A stretch of DNA of 64,000 nt from Lunatimonas sp. (GTDB lineage: Bacteria; Bacteroidota; Bacteroidia; Cytophagales; Cyclobacteriaceae). Positions within the stretch are counted from its first letter, which is position 1, and each line of letters opens with the position of its first letter. Location of the stretch: positions 1 to 64,000 of the forward strand of contig NZ_JAFIEU010000006.1 of NCBI RefSeq assembly GCF_020832325.1, read 5' to 3'. Below, one piece after another: positions 28,353 to 38,129 of this stretch. The translations under genes were made by a program, and so were the position numbers. Below the pieces are notes generated by a model. The model was not told the DNA's origin, ran no database searches, and worked only from the letters and a program-made list of their open reading frames with translations.

Positions 28353-31300
28353 CTAGAATTTAAAGCTCAGGTTAAATCCAATGCTTCGGGTCACCGGCAG
28401 CCCGTGGGCCTCTAGACCCATCAGGTTGTCCGAAGTAAAACCGAATTCTTCGGGGTGAATGTTAGGTACCCATTTTTTGATAACCAGCACATTGTTTCCG
28501 ACTACGTTTGCCCGGAGGCTTTTGATGAAAAAATTAGCCGGTAAGAGCGGAGTTAGGTTATAGCCAATGGTCACCTGACGTAGGTTCCAGAACCCGGCAT
28601 TGTAAATAAACTCCTCGATCATATTGGCTGAGCGTACCGTTTCGTAAAAGGTCTGCACCTCGGTCTGTACATCGTTGGGTACATAGGAGGGATTTTCTGC
28701 GGTACCCACGTTTTTCACTCCCTCCCCAATCACAAAACCTTGTTCCCTGCCAACCAGGGTTCCCTTGTGCAATCCATGCCGCCACGCATTGAAGTTCGTC
28801 CCGGATAACATTTTATGACCAAGTTTGAAATCGATCAGCGTAGACAGCGAAAGGTTTTTGTAATGGAAGGTGTTCATAAAGCCTCCCACCCAGATAGGAA
28901 TGGCCGAACCGAAGGGAATCTGCAGTGCGGTCCGAAGGGGTCTGCCGTTGTTGGCATCGTGGACAATATTGCCTTGGGGATCTCTCAGGTATCCAAAACC
29001 GTAGATCTGCCCCATGGGTTTTCCTACTACTTGACGGAGTTCACCGCCGTACACCGCAGTACCTACTGTAATCACTGAATCTCCCTCTGTCAGACCCAAC
29101 TTCAAGGTTTTGGTCACATTCCAGGAAGCATTGATGCTCGTCTCCCACATGAAATTGTTGGTTTGCACCGGAATGGCGGTCAATAGTACTTCCACCCCAC
29201 GGTTGCTACTTTCGCCTACATTTATCAATTGGCGAAGGTATCCCGAGGCATCCGATACTTGAGCTCCCAGTATCTGATCACTGGTCACTTTATTGTAGTA
29301 CGTAAGGTCCAAGCCAAATCGATTGTCGAGAAACTTCATTTCGATGCCTGTCTCCCACTCCGATACCCGCATGGGCCTCAGGTTGGCGTTGGGAACAGTT
29401 GAAGCATTGATCACCCCCACTGGCTGCAACTGCCCTGCGGGATTGGGAAACTGATTGTTTTCTACACGGTAAAAGAGGTTGTCGGCATAAGGGCTCACAT
29501 CCGTGTCACTGCCTACCTCGGCATAGCCCGCACGGATCTTTCCGAAGGAAATCCACTCGGGGAAGTTCTCCCAAGGCTGAGAGAACACAAAACTACCCGT
29601 CACGGCCGGATACAAAATACTCCTGTTTGCCGGTGCCAGCGTGGAAAACCAATCGTTTCTGACCGTACCATTTAAAAAGAGGTAATCGCGGTAGGAAACT
29701 TCCGCCATGGCATACAAAGAATTTACCTGCCTTTCTGAGATTTCGTAAATGGGATCCTTTACCCTCCCGTTCATCACCGTGTATAGGTCTCTTACGATAA
29801 AATCATTGACGACCACGTTGTTTCGATCCATTCTTCGGTACATTTGGTTGCCGCCAAGTGTCAGGGATGTAGCAAAATCGCCGAATTTTTTATTTGCCCC
29901 CATCAGAAAGTCTGCATTGACCTCCCTAAACCGGCGGTTGTCCTGCACATAGTCTCCGTTCACAAATCCTACAGGAGCGTTGGGAAGGGAAGCAGTGCCT
30001 GTGGGGAAGTTATAGTCCTGATCCCTGGCATAAAAATCCTGCCCGATCCGGCCCTGGACAAAGAGCCATTCGGCCACGTTGTATCTAGCTGTGATGTTTC
30101 CGAAAATACGATCCCTTCGAACGTTATCAAACTTTTCGTACGTTGCCCAGTAAGGGTTCGTTCTGTTTCTGAAACGGGAAAAAACAAATTCATTCCCATT
30201 GGCATCCGCCATTTTCTCCTGCATCAGAGATAACGGCATGGAGTTGGCCAGTGTATTCAGTACAGTGGGGGTACTCATATCCTGCTCCGCAATCTGGGGG
30301 GGATTTTTGATATTTTCCAGCGAATAGTTCATGTTACCGGAGACAATCAGTTTTTTGGCTATTTCTTGGGTAAATCCCAGGTTGATGGTCTTGCGGTCAT
30401 AACCTGAATTCGGCACGATGCTTTGATTTTCCAGATTGGAAACAGAAAGGCTAAATCCTCCAAACTCCCCACCTGATGACACCGTTACGGTATTTGTGAA
30501 GGTATGTCCCGTACGGTAAAAGGTGCTGATATGGCTGGGTTGCGCCACATAGGGGATTTCCACTCCGCCAAACAATACTTGCGTCATGCCCGGCTGAAAG
30601 CGCTCCCCAAAACTCCACACACCGGACACGGGATTTGCAGAGGTAGGCCGTATACCATTCTCCCCCTGCCCGTATTCGTATTGCCAATCCGTAAAATCCA
30701 TGGGACTGTCAGCGGTGTAATTGGTATTGAATTCCACGCCTATTCCTTGACCACGGTTTCGTTGCTTGGTGGTAATCATAATGACCCCGTCCTTGGCTCG
30801 GGCACCATACAACGCCGACGCAGCCGCGCCCCTCAAAACGGTCATGGTCTCAATATCGTCTGGGTTAATACTAGTAAGGCCATCGCCCCCATCCGATACC
30901 CGGGTTCTGCCTCGGTCGGTATTGGATGCATCGGACCCCTGATTCCCGGGATTGGCCCCAAAATTGGTATTGTCTACCGGGATTCCGTTGATTACAATCA
31001 GGGGTTGGTTTTGGCCGCCAAAGGAAGACTGCCCCCTGATCCGGATTTTGCTCGTGCCGGCGGGACCGGAACCTAGGCTACTGATATTTACCCCTGCGAC
31101 CTTGCCCTGAAGTGCATTCATAAAGTTGGGGGTACGGTTGATAGTCATTTCTTCCGATGACACGGAAGTAGTTGCATAGCCCAAGCTCTTCGCCTCCCGT
31201 TCTATACCCAGTGCCGTGACCACTACCTCTTCCAAGGCGGCGATGTCCTCCACCAACACGATGTCCACCACGGTCCTTGTGCCTACTTGAACCCGCTGAG

Positions 31301-31877
31301 TAGCGTAGCCAATATAGGAAATCACCAGAGTGGCATTGTCCGGAACAGTCAGGCTGAACTTGCCGTCTATATCGGTTATGGTGCCCAGCGTGGTGCCTGC
31401 CACCGATACGGCTACCCCAGGAATAGGTTCTCCACCCTGAGTAGTGACCGTTCCGCGGATGTCGATGTCATAGTCATCAATTAAGATTTCAACTGAAGTG
31501 TCGTTTTTAGCTGATTCCAAAGACTTTACGCTGATTGTATTATTGACCTGCTTGAAATGCAGTTTCTTTTGAAAAGCGATGTCGGTCAAAATGTCAGCCA
31601 CCGAACCTCTGTTCTTTGCCAAGCGGATAGTATTTACATCCTTCAGGTTTTGGTCGGTATAAAAAAATCGGTACTCGGTCTTACGTTCTATCGCCTTTAA
31701 GATGGTGTGGAGATTACCCTCCCTCACATCCAAACGCACCATCACCTCTTCGATGCTTCTTACGGTCGGCCCCTCTGCGCGGCCCCATGCTGCGGAAAAT
31801 GTAACCGGCCAAATCCCCGCAACCACGAGGAAATAGCGGAGTACCTTCCGCATGATTTGGTATACAATGTGTTTCAT
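28353..31877 (-). CDS. SusC-family transporter 3 with STN signalling domain
   Basis: The 1174-residue protein carries, after the signal peptide, an STN domain (~45-125, LDVREGNLHTILKAIE), a carboxypeptidase-regulatory-like domain (~140-215), a plug (~225-360, SKIRIRGQSSFGGQNQPLIV-type region) and a beta-barrel ending SFKF. The STN domain contacts a FecR anti-sigma factor in the periplasm, and fecR and an ECF sigma gene lie immediately upstream. This is therefore a trans-envelope sensing transporter: ligand binding should release the sigma factor and induce the operon. Its partner is SusD-like 3. A second Met at residue 9 is an alternative start. Confidence 0.96.
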   Translation of the reverse strand: MKHIVYQIMRKVLRYFLVVAGIWPVTFSAAWGRAEGPTVRSIEEVMVRLDVREGNLHTILKAIERKTEYRFFYTDQNLKDVNTIRLAKNRGSVADILTDIAFQKKLHFKQVNNTISVKSLESAKNDTSVEILIDDYDIDIRGTVTTQGGEPIPGVAVSVAGTTLGTITDIDGKFSLTVPDNATLVISYIGYATQRVQVGTRTVVDIVLVEDIAALEEVVVTALGIEREAKSLGYATTSVSSEEMTINRTPNFMNALQGKVAGVNISSLGSGPAGTSKIRIRGQSSFGGQNQPLIVINGIPVDNTNFGANPGNQGSDASNTDRGRTRVSDGGDGLTSINPDDIETMTVLRGAAASALYGARAKDGVIMITTKQRNRGQGIGVEFNTNYTADSPMDFTDWQYEYGQGENGIRPTSANPVSGVWSFGERFQPGMTQVLFGGVEIPYVAQPSHISTFYRTGHTFTNTVTVSSGGEFGGFSLSVSNLENQSIVPNSGYDRKTINLGFTQEIAKKLIVSGNMNYSLENIKNPPQIAEQDMSTPTVLNTLANSMPLSLMQEKMADANGNEFVFSRFRNRTNPYWATYEKFDNVRRDRIFGNITARYNVAEWLFVQGRIGQDFYARDQDYNFPTGTASLPNAPVGFVNGDYVQDNRRFREVNADFLMGANKKFGDFATSLTLGGNQMYRRMDRNNVVVNDFIVRDLYTVMNGRVKDPIYEISERQVNSLYAMAEVSYRDYLFLNGTVRNDWFSTLAPANRSILYPAVTGSFVFSQPWENFPEWISFGKIRAGYAEVGSDTDVSPYADNLFYRVENNQFPNPAGQLQPVGVINASTVPNANLRPMRVSEWETGIEMKFLDNRFGLDLTYYNKVTSDQILGAQVSDASGYLRQLINVGESSNRGVEVLLTAIPVQTNNFMWETSINASWNVTKTLKLGLTEGDSVITVGTAVYGGELRQVVGKPMGQIYGFGYLRDPQGNIVHDANNGRPLRTALQIPFGSAIPIWVGGFMNTFHYKNLSLSTLIDFKLGHKMLSGTNFNAWRHGLHKGTLVGREQGFVIGEGVKNVGTAENPSYVPNDVQTEVQTFYETVRSANMIEEFIYNAGFWNLRQVTIGYNLTPLLPANFFIKSLRANVVGNNVLVIKKWVPNIHPEEFGFTSDNLMGLEAHGLPVTRSIGFNLSFKF

Positions 31878-32121
31878 TTTTGGGTTCTGTTAATTTGTTC
31901 TTCATGTAGTTCGTATGGTTCTTTGGTGTCCATCCCAGTTTGTTGGAATAGGCAACGGAGCCTCCCACATACGGGAAATATCCGATGGTGTGGCAAGCCT
32001 GATCTGACTATAGGTAATCAGGCATAATGTAAGGTGGTCGACAATTTTGTTTCAGGTATCCGATGCTAGGCAAGGAGGTGGATGGCAAAAAAACGGAGGC
32101 TGTACTGAGTAGTTCATAGGT

Positions 32122-33147
32122 TTAAGGTTTAATATGAATGGTAATATGCTTTTCATCGATCGTATAGCGGAACCCTATGCTGTGTCCAAGGACCTTGAGC
32201 ACATTGGTCAAGTACTCGTTTTTGCGAAAGGTGCCCGAACACTTATATTCGGGCCAAACGGATGGGCCGTGTATGGTAACGCCGTACCAGCGTTCCAGTA
32301 AGCGTACCACATCGGAGAGCGGCATCTGCTCAAACTGCAAAACGCCGTCCTTCCAAGATACGATGGCATCGGCGTCCACCGAATATTTTCGCATGGGTAC
32401 ATGGGAATCTCCTTTGGCAAGGGCTTCCCCTGGGAGGAGGTGTAGCTCCGAAGCAGAAACCTGATCCTGAACCCTCACCTTGCCGGTTGCCAGTGTCACC
32501 TGAATCTGACGGCTATCGCTGTAGGCATGGATATTAAAGGAGGTTCCCAATGCCGTAGTATGCACGCTGCCGGTCAGCACCGTAAATGGGCGCAACGAAT
32601 CCTTTGCTACATCAAAGAAAGCCTCTCCTACCAACCTTACCTCCCGGCCATTTGGAAAGCCCTGTTCATACGCCAGATAGCTATCCGCATTCAGGTAAAC
32701 CCAAGTAAGGTCGGGCAGTTGTATCTTTGTCTTTTTGCCCTTTGGGTTATATTTCACCACTATAGTGGGCTCCTCTACGCCATCCGCAGCGGGCACAGGT
32801 TCTGCATCAGGAAACTCCAATGCACCGGTGAAGAAGAATGTCCCAAAAACCAAACTGGCAGCTACGGCAGCATACCACTTTTTTGGGCGTAAGAAAGGAA
32901 CAGACCAATGCCGATCAGTCTTTCTTTTTTTTTCTAGGAGCTGCTGCAACACGCGTTCCTTGTCCCAATCCGAATACGCTTCCGATGTAGTAGGATCCGT
33001 GAAACTGGATTCGACTGCCTTGTAAAAAAGACGCTTTCCCTCATCCGATTCCAACTCCTTAATGAAATCAGATGACTCCTTCTCTGAAAGGGAACCTACC
33101 ATTAGCCGCCTCCATGTTTCGACCAAACGTTTTACCATCTCCGCCAT
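32122..33147 (-). CDS. FecR-family anti-sigma factor
   Basis: The 341-residue inner-membrane protein has a cytoplasmic N-terminal anti-sigma part (~1-88), one membrane segment (~92-110, YAAVAASLVFGTFFFTGAL), a periplasmic FecR domain (~130-230, containing DLTWVYLNADS and FDVAKDSLRPF) and a C-terminal DUF4974-type domain (~265-341). It passes the signal from the STN domain of SusC 3 to the ECF sigma factor encoded 106 bp upstream. Met4 is an alternative start. A 244-bp gap without a recognisable gene separates it from susC 3. Confidence 0.95.
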   Translation of the reverse strand: MAEMVKRLVETWRRLMVGSLSEKESSDFIKELESDEGKRLFYKAVESSFTDPTTSEAYSDWDKERVLQQLLEKKRKTDRHWSVPFLRPKKWYAAVAASLVFGTFFFTGALEFPDAEPVPAADGVEEPTIVVKYNPKGKKTKIQLPDLTWVYLNADSYLAYEQGFPNGREVRLVGEAFFDVAKDSLRPFTVLTGSVHTTALGTSFNIHAYSDSRQIQVTLATGKVRVQDQVSASELHLLPGEALAKGDSHVPMRKYSVDADAIVSWKDGVLQFEQMPLSDVVRLLERWYGVTIHGPSVWPEYKCSGTFRKNEYLTNVLKVLGHSIGFRYTIDEKHITIHIKP

Positions 33148-33253
33148 TTACAGAGATATATCCCCATTCGCCAGGATTTACGTACGTCTAACTTAAATTT
33201 TACAGAATTTTTAACAATCCGTCTAAAAATATAATAAATCGAAAAAACCTACG

Positions 33254-33856
33254 TCAATCTATTAAAAAGAAGACAATTAGCGGCAATAGATCAGAGGGTA
33301 GCGTCTTGGAACCAAGTAGTTTTTCCCGAAGCGACTTGGTCGCATTATAGATGTGAGTTTCGACCGTGCGTTTTGAAATGGAGAGTTTTTGCGATATCTC
33401 TTCGGAACTGAGATGCTGTAAATATCTGAGCTCAATCACCTCTTTCTGACACTTGGGCAAGGTGGAAAGCGCATAAGAGGAAAACTGCCTCAGATCCTCG
33501 TAGAAGAGTGAAACCTCTCCCATGTTTTGGTCTTTCTCTTGCTTGGCCTGGGTGTGCTGTGTATATACTTGAAATCTCGCTACCTGCTTGGCCTGCTTGT
33601 AAATCAACGATTTAAGGATAGCCAATAGGTACGCATTAAAAGACAATTCGTCCTTGAGACTTTGACGGTTTTTCCAAATCCTCATAAAAACCTCCTGTAC
33701 AATTCCCTCCGCATCTTCGTGTGGCATCCCCATTTTACGCGAGGTCCCATACACCTTGGACGCAAACCTACGGTACAACGCGCAAAAGGCCGCTTCATCT
33801 CCTTCTCGCAATTTGCTGACCAATTGAGGGATTTCCGGGTTTATTGAATTTACCAT
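33254..33856 (-). CDS. ECF-type RNA polymerase sigma factor paired with FecR
   Basis: The first ATG is at 33856; the longer frame would need a TTG start. The 200-residue product has region 2 (~18-85, EGIVQEVFMRIWKNR) and region 4 (~130-185, LPKCQKEVIELRYLQHLSSEEI followed by the KRTVETHIYNA helix). The tail is hydrophobic (LLPLIVFFLI), as often seen in this Bacteroidota group. With fecR and the STN-SusC gene downstream it forms the classic cell-surface signalling trio and should direct expression of the operon down to 21695. Confidence 0.95.
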   Translation of the reverse strand: MVNSINPEIPQLVSKLREGDEAAFCALYRRFASKVYGTSRKMGMPHEDAEGIVQEVFMRIWKNRQSLKDELSFNAYLLAILKSLIYKQAKQVARFQVYTQHTQAKQEKDQNMGEVSLFYEDLRQFSSYALSTLPKCQKEVIELRYLQHLSSEEISQKLSISKRTVETHIYNATKSLREKLLGSKTLPSDLLPLIVFFLID

Positions 33857-34030
33857 GTACACGAGCAATAATCGTTACAAGTAAATCATATTCAATGAAT
33901 TTAGCAACTATAACCGATGTAATCACACCATTTAAACGTCAAAATTTCAGGTTCAACCGGTTTTTATACCAGACATCACGAGTTTGGCAAAATACTACCT
34001 AAACCTTCCCATGGTTTGAAAAAATTTAAA
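33857..34030. other. Intergenic region upstream of the ECF sigma gene
   Basis: Non-coding sequence between the sigma start and the enolase C terminator. It must contain the operon promoter, but no TAnnTTTG match on the minus strand was found. No other structure is evident. Confidence 0.5.
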
Positions 34031-34060
34031 AAAAGGCAGACTTTTTTCCGTCTGCCTTTT
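34031..34060 (-). terminator. Terminator after enolase-superfamily gene C
   Basis: AAAAGGCAGAC (34031-34041) and GTCTGCCTTTT (34050-34060) form a perfect 11-bp stem with an 8-nt loop, followed on the minus strand by a T-run. It separates enolase C from the ECF-FecR-SusCD operon. Confidence 0.9.
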
Positions 34061-34198
34061 CAGGTAAATGCTTCTGGGGAGATAATCCAGGTTGCTTGTA
34101 CCTCGTTTGCTGGGACTACCTGTTTCCGCAGTCTATCGGCCCATTTTTACCGGAATCCGAAAAACCATGCCTCTATTCCTCAGGCTGGCTGGATATTC

Positions 34199-35674
34199 TT
34201 AACTCCAAGTCCTATCCCAGGATCTTAGCTCATTCCATTCATCGGTTGGCGCAAAGAATTCCTCTCCAGGACGCAGCCTGCGTTTCACCTCCTCCTCGTT
34301 CAATTCAAGCCCCACCCCAGGTGCTTCGGGAACCTTGACATACCCATTTTCCACAAAGGGGCCGTCTATACCCGTAACCAACGATTCCCACCAAGGGTTA
34401 TCGACGGAGTGGTGTTCCAGGCCAATGAAATTGTACGTGGCAGCGGCCGCATGCACCGTGCCCATAAAGGTAATGGGTGACGCCGCATGGTGGATGGCCA
34501 TGCCTATCTCGAATTCCTCTGCATAGTCCCCGATTTTTTTGGTCTGCAAATACCCTCCGGCACTACCTGGATCTGGGTGAACGATATCTACAGCGCGGTT
34601 CTCAATCAGGTCCTTGAAATTCTTTTTATGGTAAGTGTCCTCGCCTGTTAGTGTTGGCGTGGTAATAGCCTCTGTGATACGCTTCCACTGTTCGGTATTT
34701 TGCCAAGGGATCAGGTCCTCGAGCCACGCGATATTGTACGGTTCAAAGGCGCGCGCTAACTTGATCATCTCATTATAGCCCATGTGACCGAAGTGGTCGA
34801 TAGCCAGCGGAATCTCGTAGCCTACCTTCTCCCGCGCTTTGGCCGCAAACTCAACCATCTTTTCCAGTCCTTTTTGGGTGATCTGAATATGGGTATGCTG
34901 ATGCCTGGTCTGGGCGTGAGACATCACGTCCCTGTCTGTCCATCCGCGCAGTGGCATCCAAGGTTCTTTGTTGGTCAAGGTATCCTCGATGTCTTTTATC
35001 AAACCGATTCCGATATCCATCTTCAGCATGGTGAAGCCCAGATCAACTCGCTCCTTCATCTTTTCGGCAAATTGGTCCGGATCCGGCATGGTAGGTGTAT
35101 CTACATAAATTCGCACCTTATCCCGAAACTTACCTCCCAAGAGCATGTATAGCGGTACGCCATAAGCCTTACCCGCCAAATCCCAAAGCGCCATTTCAAC
35201 CCCGGATACCCCACCTCCCTGTCGGCCATGTCCTCCGAATTGTTCGATCTTTTTAAAGATTTTCTCAATATTGCAGGGATTCTCTCCCAGGATTCTTGAT
35301 TTCAGCATGAGTGCATAGCGTTTGTCTGCGCCATCTCTTACATCTCCTAGCCCGTGAATTCCCTGATTGGTGTAAATCTTTAAAATAGGCACGTTGCCGT
35401 ACTGCGCGATGCGCATGTCCGTTATCTTGAGTTCGGAAGGGTTGGACAGGCGGTTTACCTTGGAAGCGGTATGGGCGATGGTGTCTTCTACCGGCAACAT
35501 CATCAGTCCTCCGAGACTCAATCCTCCCAAGCCGGCCTTCTGCAAAAAATCCCGCCGGCCGGTTGTTTCCGGACGGGGTTTTAGGGGAGCAATACCGGCC
35601 TTTTCGGCGGCGGAATCAGGACCGTTCTGCGGACTTTCAACAGGCTGCAACAAATGAGCAATACTTTTTTTCAT
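34199..35674 (-). CDS. Tat-exported enolase-superfamily enzyme (mandelate racemase type) C
   Basis: Start at 35674 (MKKSIAHLL...); 491 residues. A Pro-rich N-region precedes the Tat motif GRRDFLQKAGLGG (~39-51). Sequence is close to enzyme A throughout: DGADKRYALMLKSRILG, VEMALWDLAGKAYGVP, LKMDIG in the barrel, IDHFGHMGYNE and LTGEDTY for metal binding, and AIHHAASP near the C-terminus. The His of MAMHMAG in A aligns with a His pair here, so the acid/base is kept. It stands alone between a terminator and the divergent ZIP gene, so it is regulated separately from its paralogue. It probably has a related but not identical acid-sugar substrate. Confidence 0.85.
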   Translation of the reverse strand: MKKSIAHLLQPVESPQNGPDSAAEKAGIAPLKPRPETTGRRDFLQKAGLGGLSLGGLMMLPVEDTIAHTASKVNRLSNPSELKITDMRIAQYGNVPILKIYTNQGIHGLGDVRDGADKRYALMLKSRILGENPCNIEKIFKKIEQFGGHGRQGGGVSGVEMALWDLAGKAYGVPLYMLLGGKFRDKVRIYVDTPTMPDPDQFAEKMKERVDLGFTMLKMDIGIGLIKDIEDTLTNKEPWMPLRGWTDRDVMSHAQTRHQHTHIQITQKGLEKMVEFAAKAREKVGYEIPLAIDHFGHMGYNEMIKLARAFEPYNIAWLEDLIPWQNTEQWKRITEAITTPTLTGEDTYHKKNFKDLIENRAVDIVHPDPGSAGGYLQTKKIGDYAEEFEIGMAIHHAASPITFMGTVHAAAATYNFIGLEHHSVDNPWWESLVTGIDGPFVENGYVKVPEAPGVGLELNEEEVKRRLRPGEEFFAPTDEWNELRSWDRTWS

Positions 35675-35886
35675 GGTTTTTGGATTTAATGGGTAGATAC
35701 TAGTCATCGACATCAGCTTCGATCTGAAGGGATGCCTTGGTCCTTAAATGTAACCATTTATCCGGTTGGGGTAAAGAATTATCTACTACAAAAGCCAAAT
35801 CGTTCCAATTCCTTTATCCAACTCAAAACCCAGGGAATTTAATTTTCTTTGCTCCCAAAAAATAAGCGCATAGTGGGCCAATTTTC

Positions 35887-35894
35887 TATATTTG
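35887..35894 (+). promoter_or_regulatory. Candidate -7 box for the ZIP transporter gene
   Basis: TATATTTG matches TAnnTTTG and lies 27 bp before the ATG at 35921. Because it falls inside the longer open frame that starts at 35849, it also supports choosing the downstream start. No well-spaced -33 box is evident. Confidence 0.45.
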
Positions 35895-35920
35895 CAGTCA
35901 ATTCATCGGAAAAAAGACGT

Positions 35921-36748
35921 ATGGAGTCGGACAACCAAGTATTTTTTGCCTTTTTATTTACCACCATCGCCGGCATATCAACCGGTATTGGCGGACTGGT
36001 TTCTTTCATCAAATATGCCCGTAAGGAAAAGTTTTTGGCGTTTTCCCTTGGACTGTCGGCAGGTGCCATGCTTTATATCTCCTTTGTGGAGCTAATCCTC
36101 AAATCCATCAACAACCTGAGTGAACAACTGGGTAGTGAAACCGCCTACTCCAGGGTCGCCATCTTATTTATCGGGGGATTGTTGGCTTCTGCCATCATTG
36201 CCCGGGGCATGGACTTCCTCATGGACAAATTTGGCATCTTGAAGGTTCCCATGGTAGAAAATACGGAGGATGTGCAGCGATCTCCAAAAAAGACCAAAAA
36301 ACTCTACAAAGCCGGGCTGGTAACCGCAGTGGCCCTAGCGATCCACAATCTGCCCGAGGGGCTCATTACGTTCCTGACATCCATGCAGGATCTGCAACTG
36401 GGCCTCGGTATCACCATTGCCATCGCCATTCACAATATTCCGGAGGGCTTGGCAGTGGCCATGCCTATCTACCACGCTACGCAAAACAAAACCAAGGCAT
36501 TCCTGATTAGCCTGTTATCCGGTCTTTCCGAGCCATTCGGTGCGCTAATCGCCTATTTCCTATTTTTCAAATACCTGGACCAAGAGCTTTTGGCTACTGT
36601 AAATGTACTGGTCGCCAGCATCATGGTGTATGTCGCCTCCTTTGAGCTTATTCCCAGCGCCTATGAAATGGGCTATAAAACACACACCAAGTGGGGCATG
36701 ATTGCCGGCATCGGCATCATGGGCATCAGTTTGGTATTACTCAGTTAA
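35921..36748 (+). CDS. zupT: ZIP-family metal (zinc) transporter, ZupT-like
   Basis: The 275-residue inner-membrane protein has about eight hydrophobic segments. Two metal-path motifs, HNLPEGLITF and HNIPEGLAVA, are the hallmark of ZupT, which imports Zn2+ and other divalent metals. A variable charged loop (~115-145, with KKTKKLYK) precedes the first motif. The ATG at 35921 follows a TATATTTG -7 box. The CE7 esterase gene starts 15 bp downstream, so the two may be co-transcribed, though no functional link is apparent. It is divergent from enolase C, marking the end of the polysaccharide locus. Confidence 0.92.
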   Translation: MESDNQVFFAFLFTTIAGISTGIGGLVSFIKYARKEKFLAFSLGLSAGAMLYISFVELILKSINNLSEQLGSETAYSRVAILFIGGLLASAIIARGMDFLMDKFGILKVPMVENTEDVQRSPKKTKKLYKAGLVTAVALAIHNLPEGLITFLTSMQDLQLGLGITIAIAIHNIPEGLAVAMPIYHATQNKTKAFLISLLSGLSEPFGALIAYFLFFKYLDQELLATVNVLVASIMVYVASFELIPSAYEMGYKTHTKWGMIAGIGIMGISLVLLS

Positions 36749-36763
36749 CATAAACCAAAAAAC

Positions 36764-38047
36764 ATGACACCAAAGAAACTTTTCCTGTTCCTCCTCCTAT
36801 GCCTAGTGGCGACAGCGGGCTTTTCGCAATCCCAGACCGGTCCATTGATCCGAATCATGGTGAGTCCCGCTAAAGCTGATGGGATTTACACCACCGGGGA
36901 GGAGATCCAGTTTGATGTGGCGGTATACAAGTTTGGGAAATTGGTCCCCCAGGCTGCGATTACCTTCGCTGCGGGACCGGAAATGATGGAACCGACGCAT
37001 AGCGGGACGTTGACATTAAAAGAAGGTACAGGCAAAATAAAAGCGGGAAAGATGAGTGTGCCTGGCTTTGTGCGTTGCAAGGTAAGCTACACCGAAAATG
37101 GCGTCAGCTATGAAAATACTGGTACAGCCGGCATAGAACCGGAACAGATCCAGCCTACCACCAAGCTGCCCGAGGATTTTAGGGCATTTTGGGATGCCAA
37201 AAAAAGGGAGCTTGCCGATATCCCGCTGGAACCCACCCTTACCCTGATCCCGGAGAAATCCACCCATCACTCCGACGTTTACCATGTTAGCTTCAAAAAT
37301 GTATCTGGAAGGATCTATGGCATCCTTACCAAACCAAAAAAGCCCGGAAAATACCCTGCCTTGTTGGTAGTCCCCGGTGCCGGTGTGCGCCCCTATCAGG
37401 AGCTACACGCCGACAAAGATATCATTACCCTGCAAATCGGTATACATGGAGTCCCGGTCAATTTGTACCAATCCAGCCTCTATCAGGACTTAGCGCAAGG
37501 TGCCCTTGCCAATTACAATACGTTCAACCTGGAAGACCGAGAACGCTACTATTATAAGCGGGTATACCTGGGCTGCATTCGGGCGGTTGACTTTATTTTC
37601 TCCTTGGAATCCTTTGACGGCACCCAGATCGGTGTCATGGGCGGCAGTCAGGGCGGCGCACTGTCCATTGTGACTGCCTCCTTGGACCATCGAATCAAGT
37701 ACCTAGTCAGCTATTACCCCGCGCTTTCTGATCTTACGGGCTACCTGCATGGCCGGGCTGGTGGATGGCCTCACCTGTTCCGCAATGCGTATACCAACCA
37801 AACGGCAAAAATTGAAACCTCCTATTACTACGACGTGGTGAATTTTGCCCGATTTGTGGACATACCCGGGCTTTATTCCTTTGGCTTCAACGATAACGTC
37901 TGTCCCCCCACCTCCATGTACGCCGCCTACAATGTGATTCCTTCCGAAAAATCCTTGTCGCTGTACCAGGATGCCGCCCATTGGCGCTATGCCGAACAAA
38001 GTCAGGAAGGAGACCAGTGGATGTTAGAAAAGCTGGGAGTAAGATAG
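36764..38047 (+). CDS. Secreted acetyl-xylan-esterase-like hydrolase (CE7/AXE1 type)
   Basis: The 427-residue protein has a Sec signal (~1-21, ending GFSQ), a beta-rich N-terminal domain (~25-125) and an alpha/beta-hydrolase domain of the AXE1/CE7 type. Visible active-site elements are GGSQGG (nucleophile Ser, ~285), Asp in GFNDNVCPP (~375) and His in DAAHWRY (~407). CE7 enzymes remove acetyl groups from sugars and small molecules. Next to a uronate lyase locus, deacetylation of an acetylated polymer is a reasonable but unproven role. A hairpin follows the gene. Confidence 0.85.
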   Translation: MTPKKLFLFLLLCLVATAGFSQSQTGPLIRIMVSPAKADGIYTTGEEIQFDVAVYKFGKLVPQAAITFAAGPEMMEPTHSGTLTLKEGTGKIKAGKMSVPGFVRCKVSYTENGVSYENTGTAGIEPEQIQPTTKLPEDFRAFWDAKKRELADIPLEPTLTLIPEKSTHHSDVYHVSFKNVSGRIYGILTKPKKPGKYPALLVVPGAGVRPYQELHADKDIITLQIGIHGVPVNLYQSSLYQDLAQGALANYNTFNLEDRERYYYKRVYLGCIRAVDFIFSLESFDGTQIGVMGGSQGGALSIVTASLDHRIKYLVSYYPALSDLTGYLHGRAGGWPHLFRNAYTNQTAKIETSYYYDVVNFARFVDIPGLYSFGFNDNVCPPTSMYAAYNVIPSEKSLSLYQDAAHWRYAEQSQEGDQWMLEKLGVR

Positions 38048-38129
38048 CCGGATTCCAAAAAACGCTGTATTGTCTAACAAGCCCTAGGCATACGAAACCG
38101 AGCCTGCCCAATGGTTTAAAAAACCAGAG

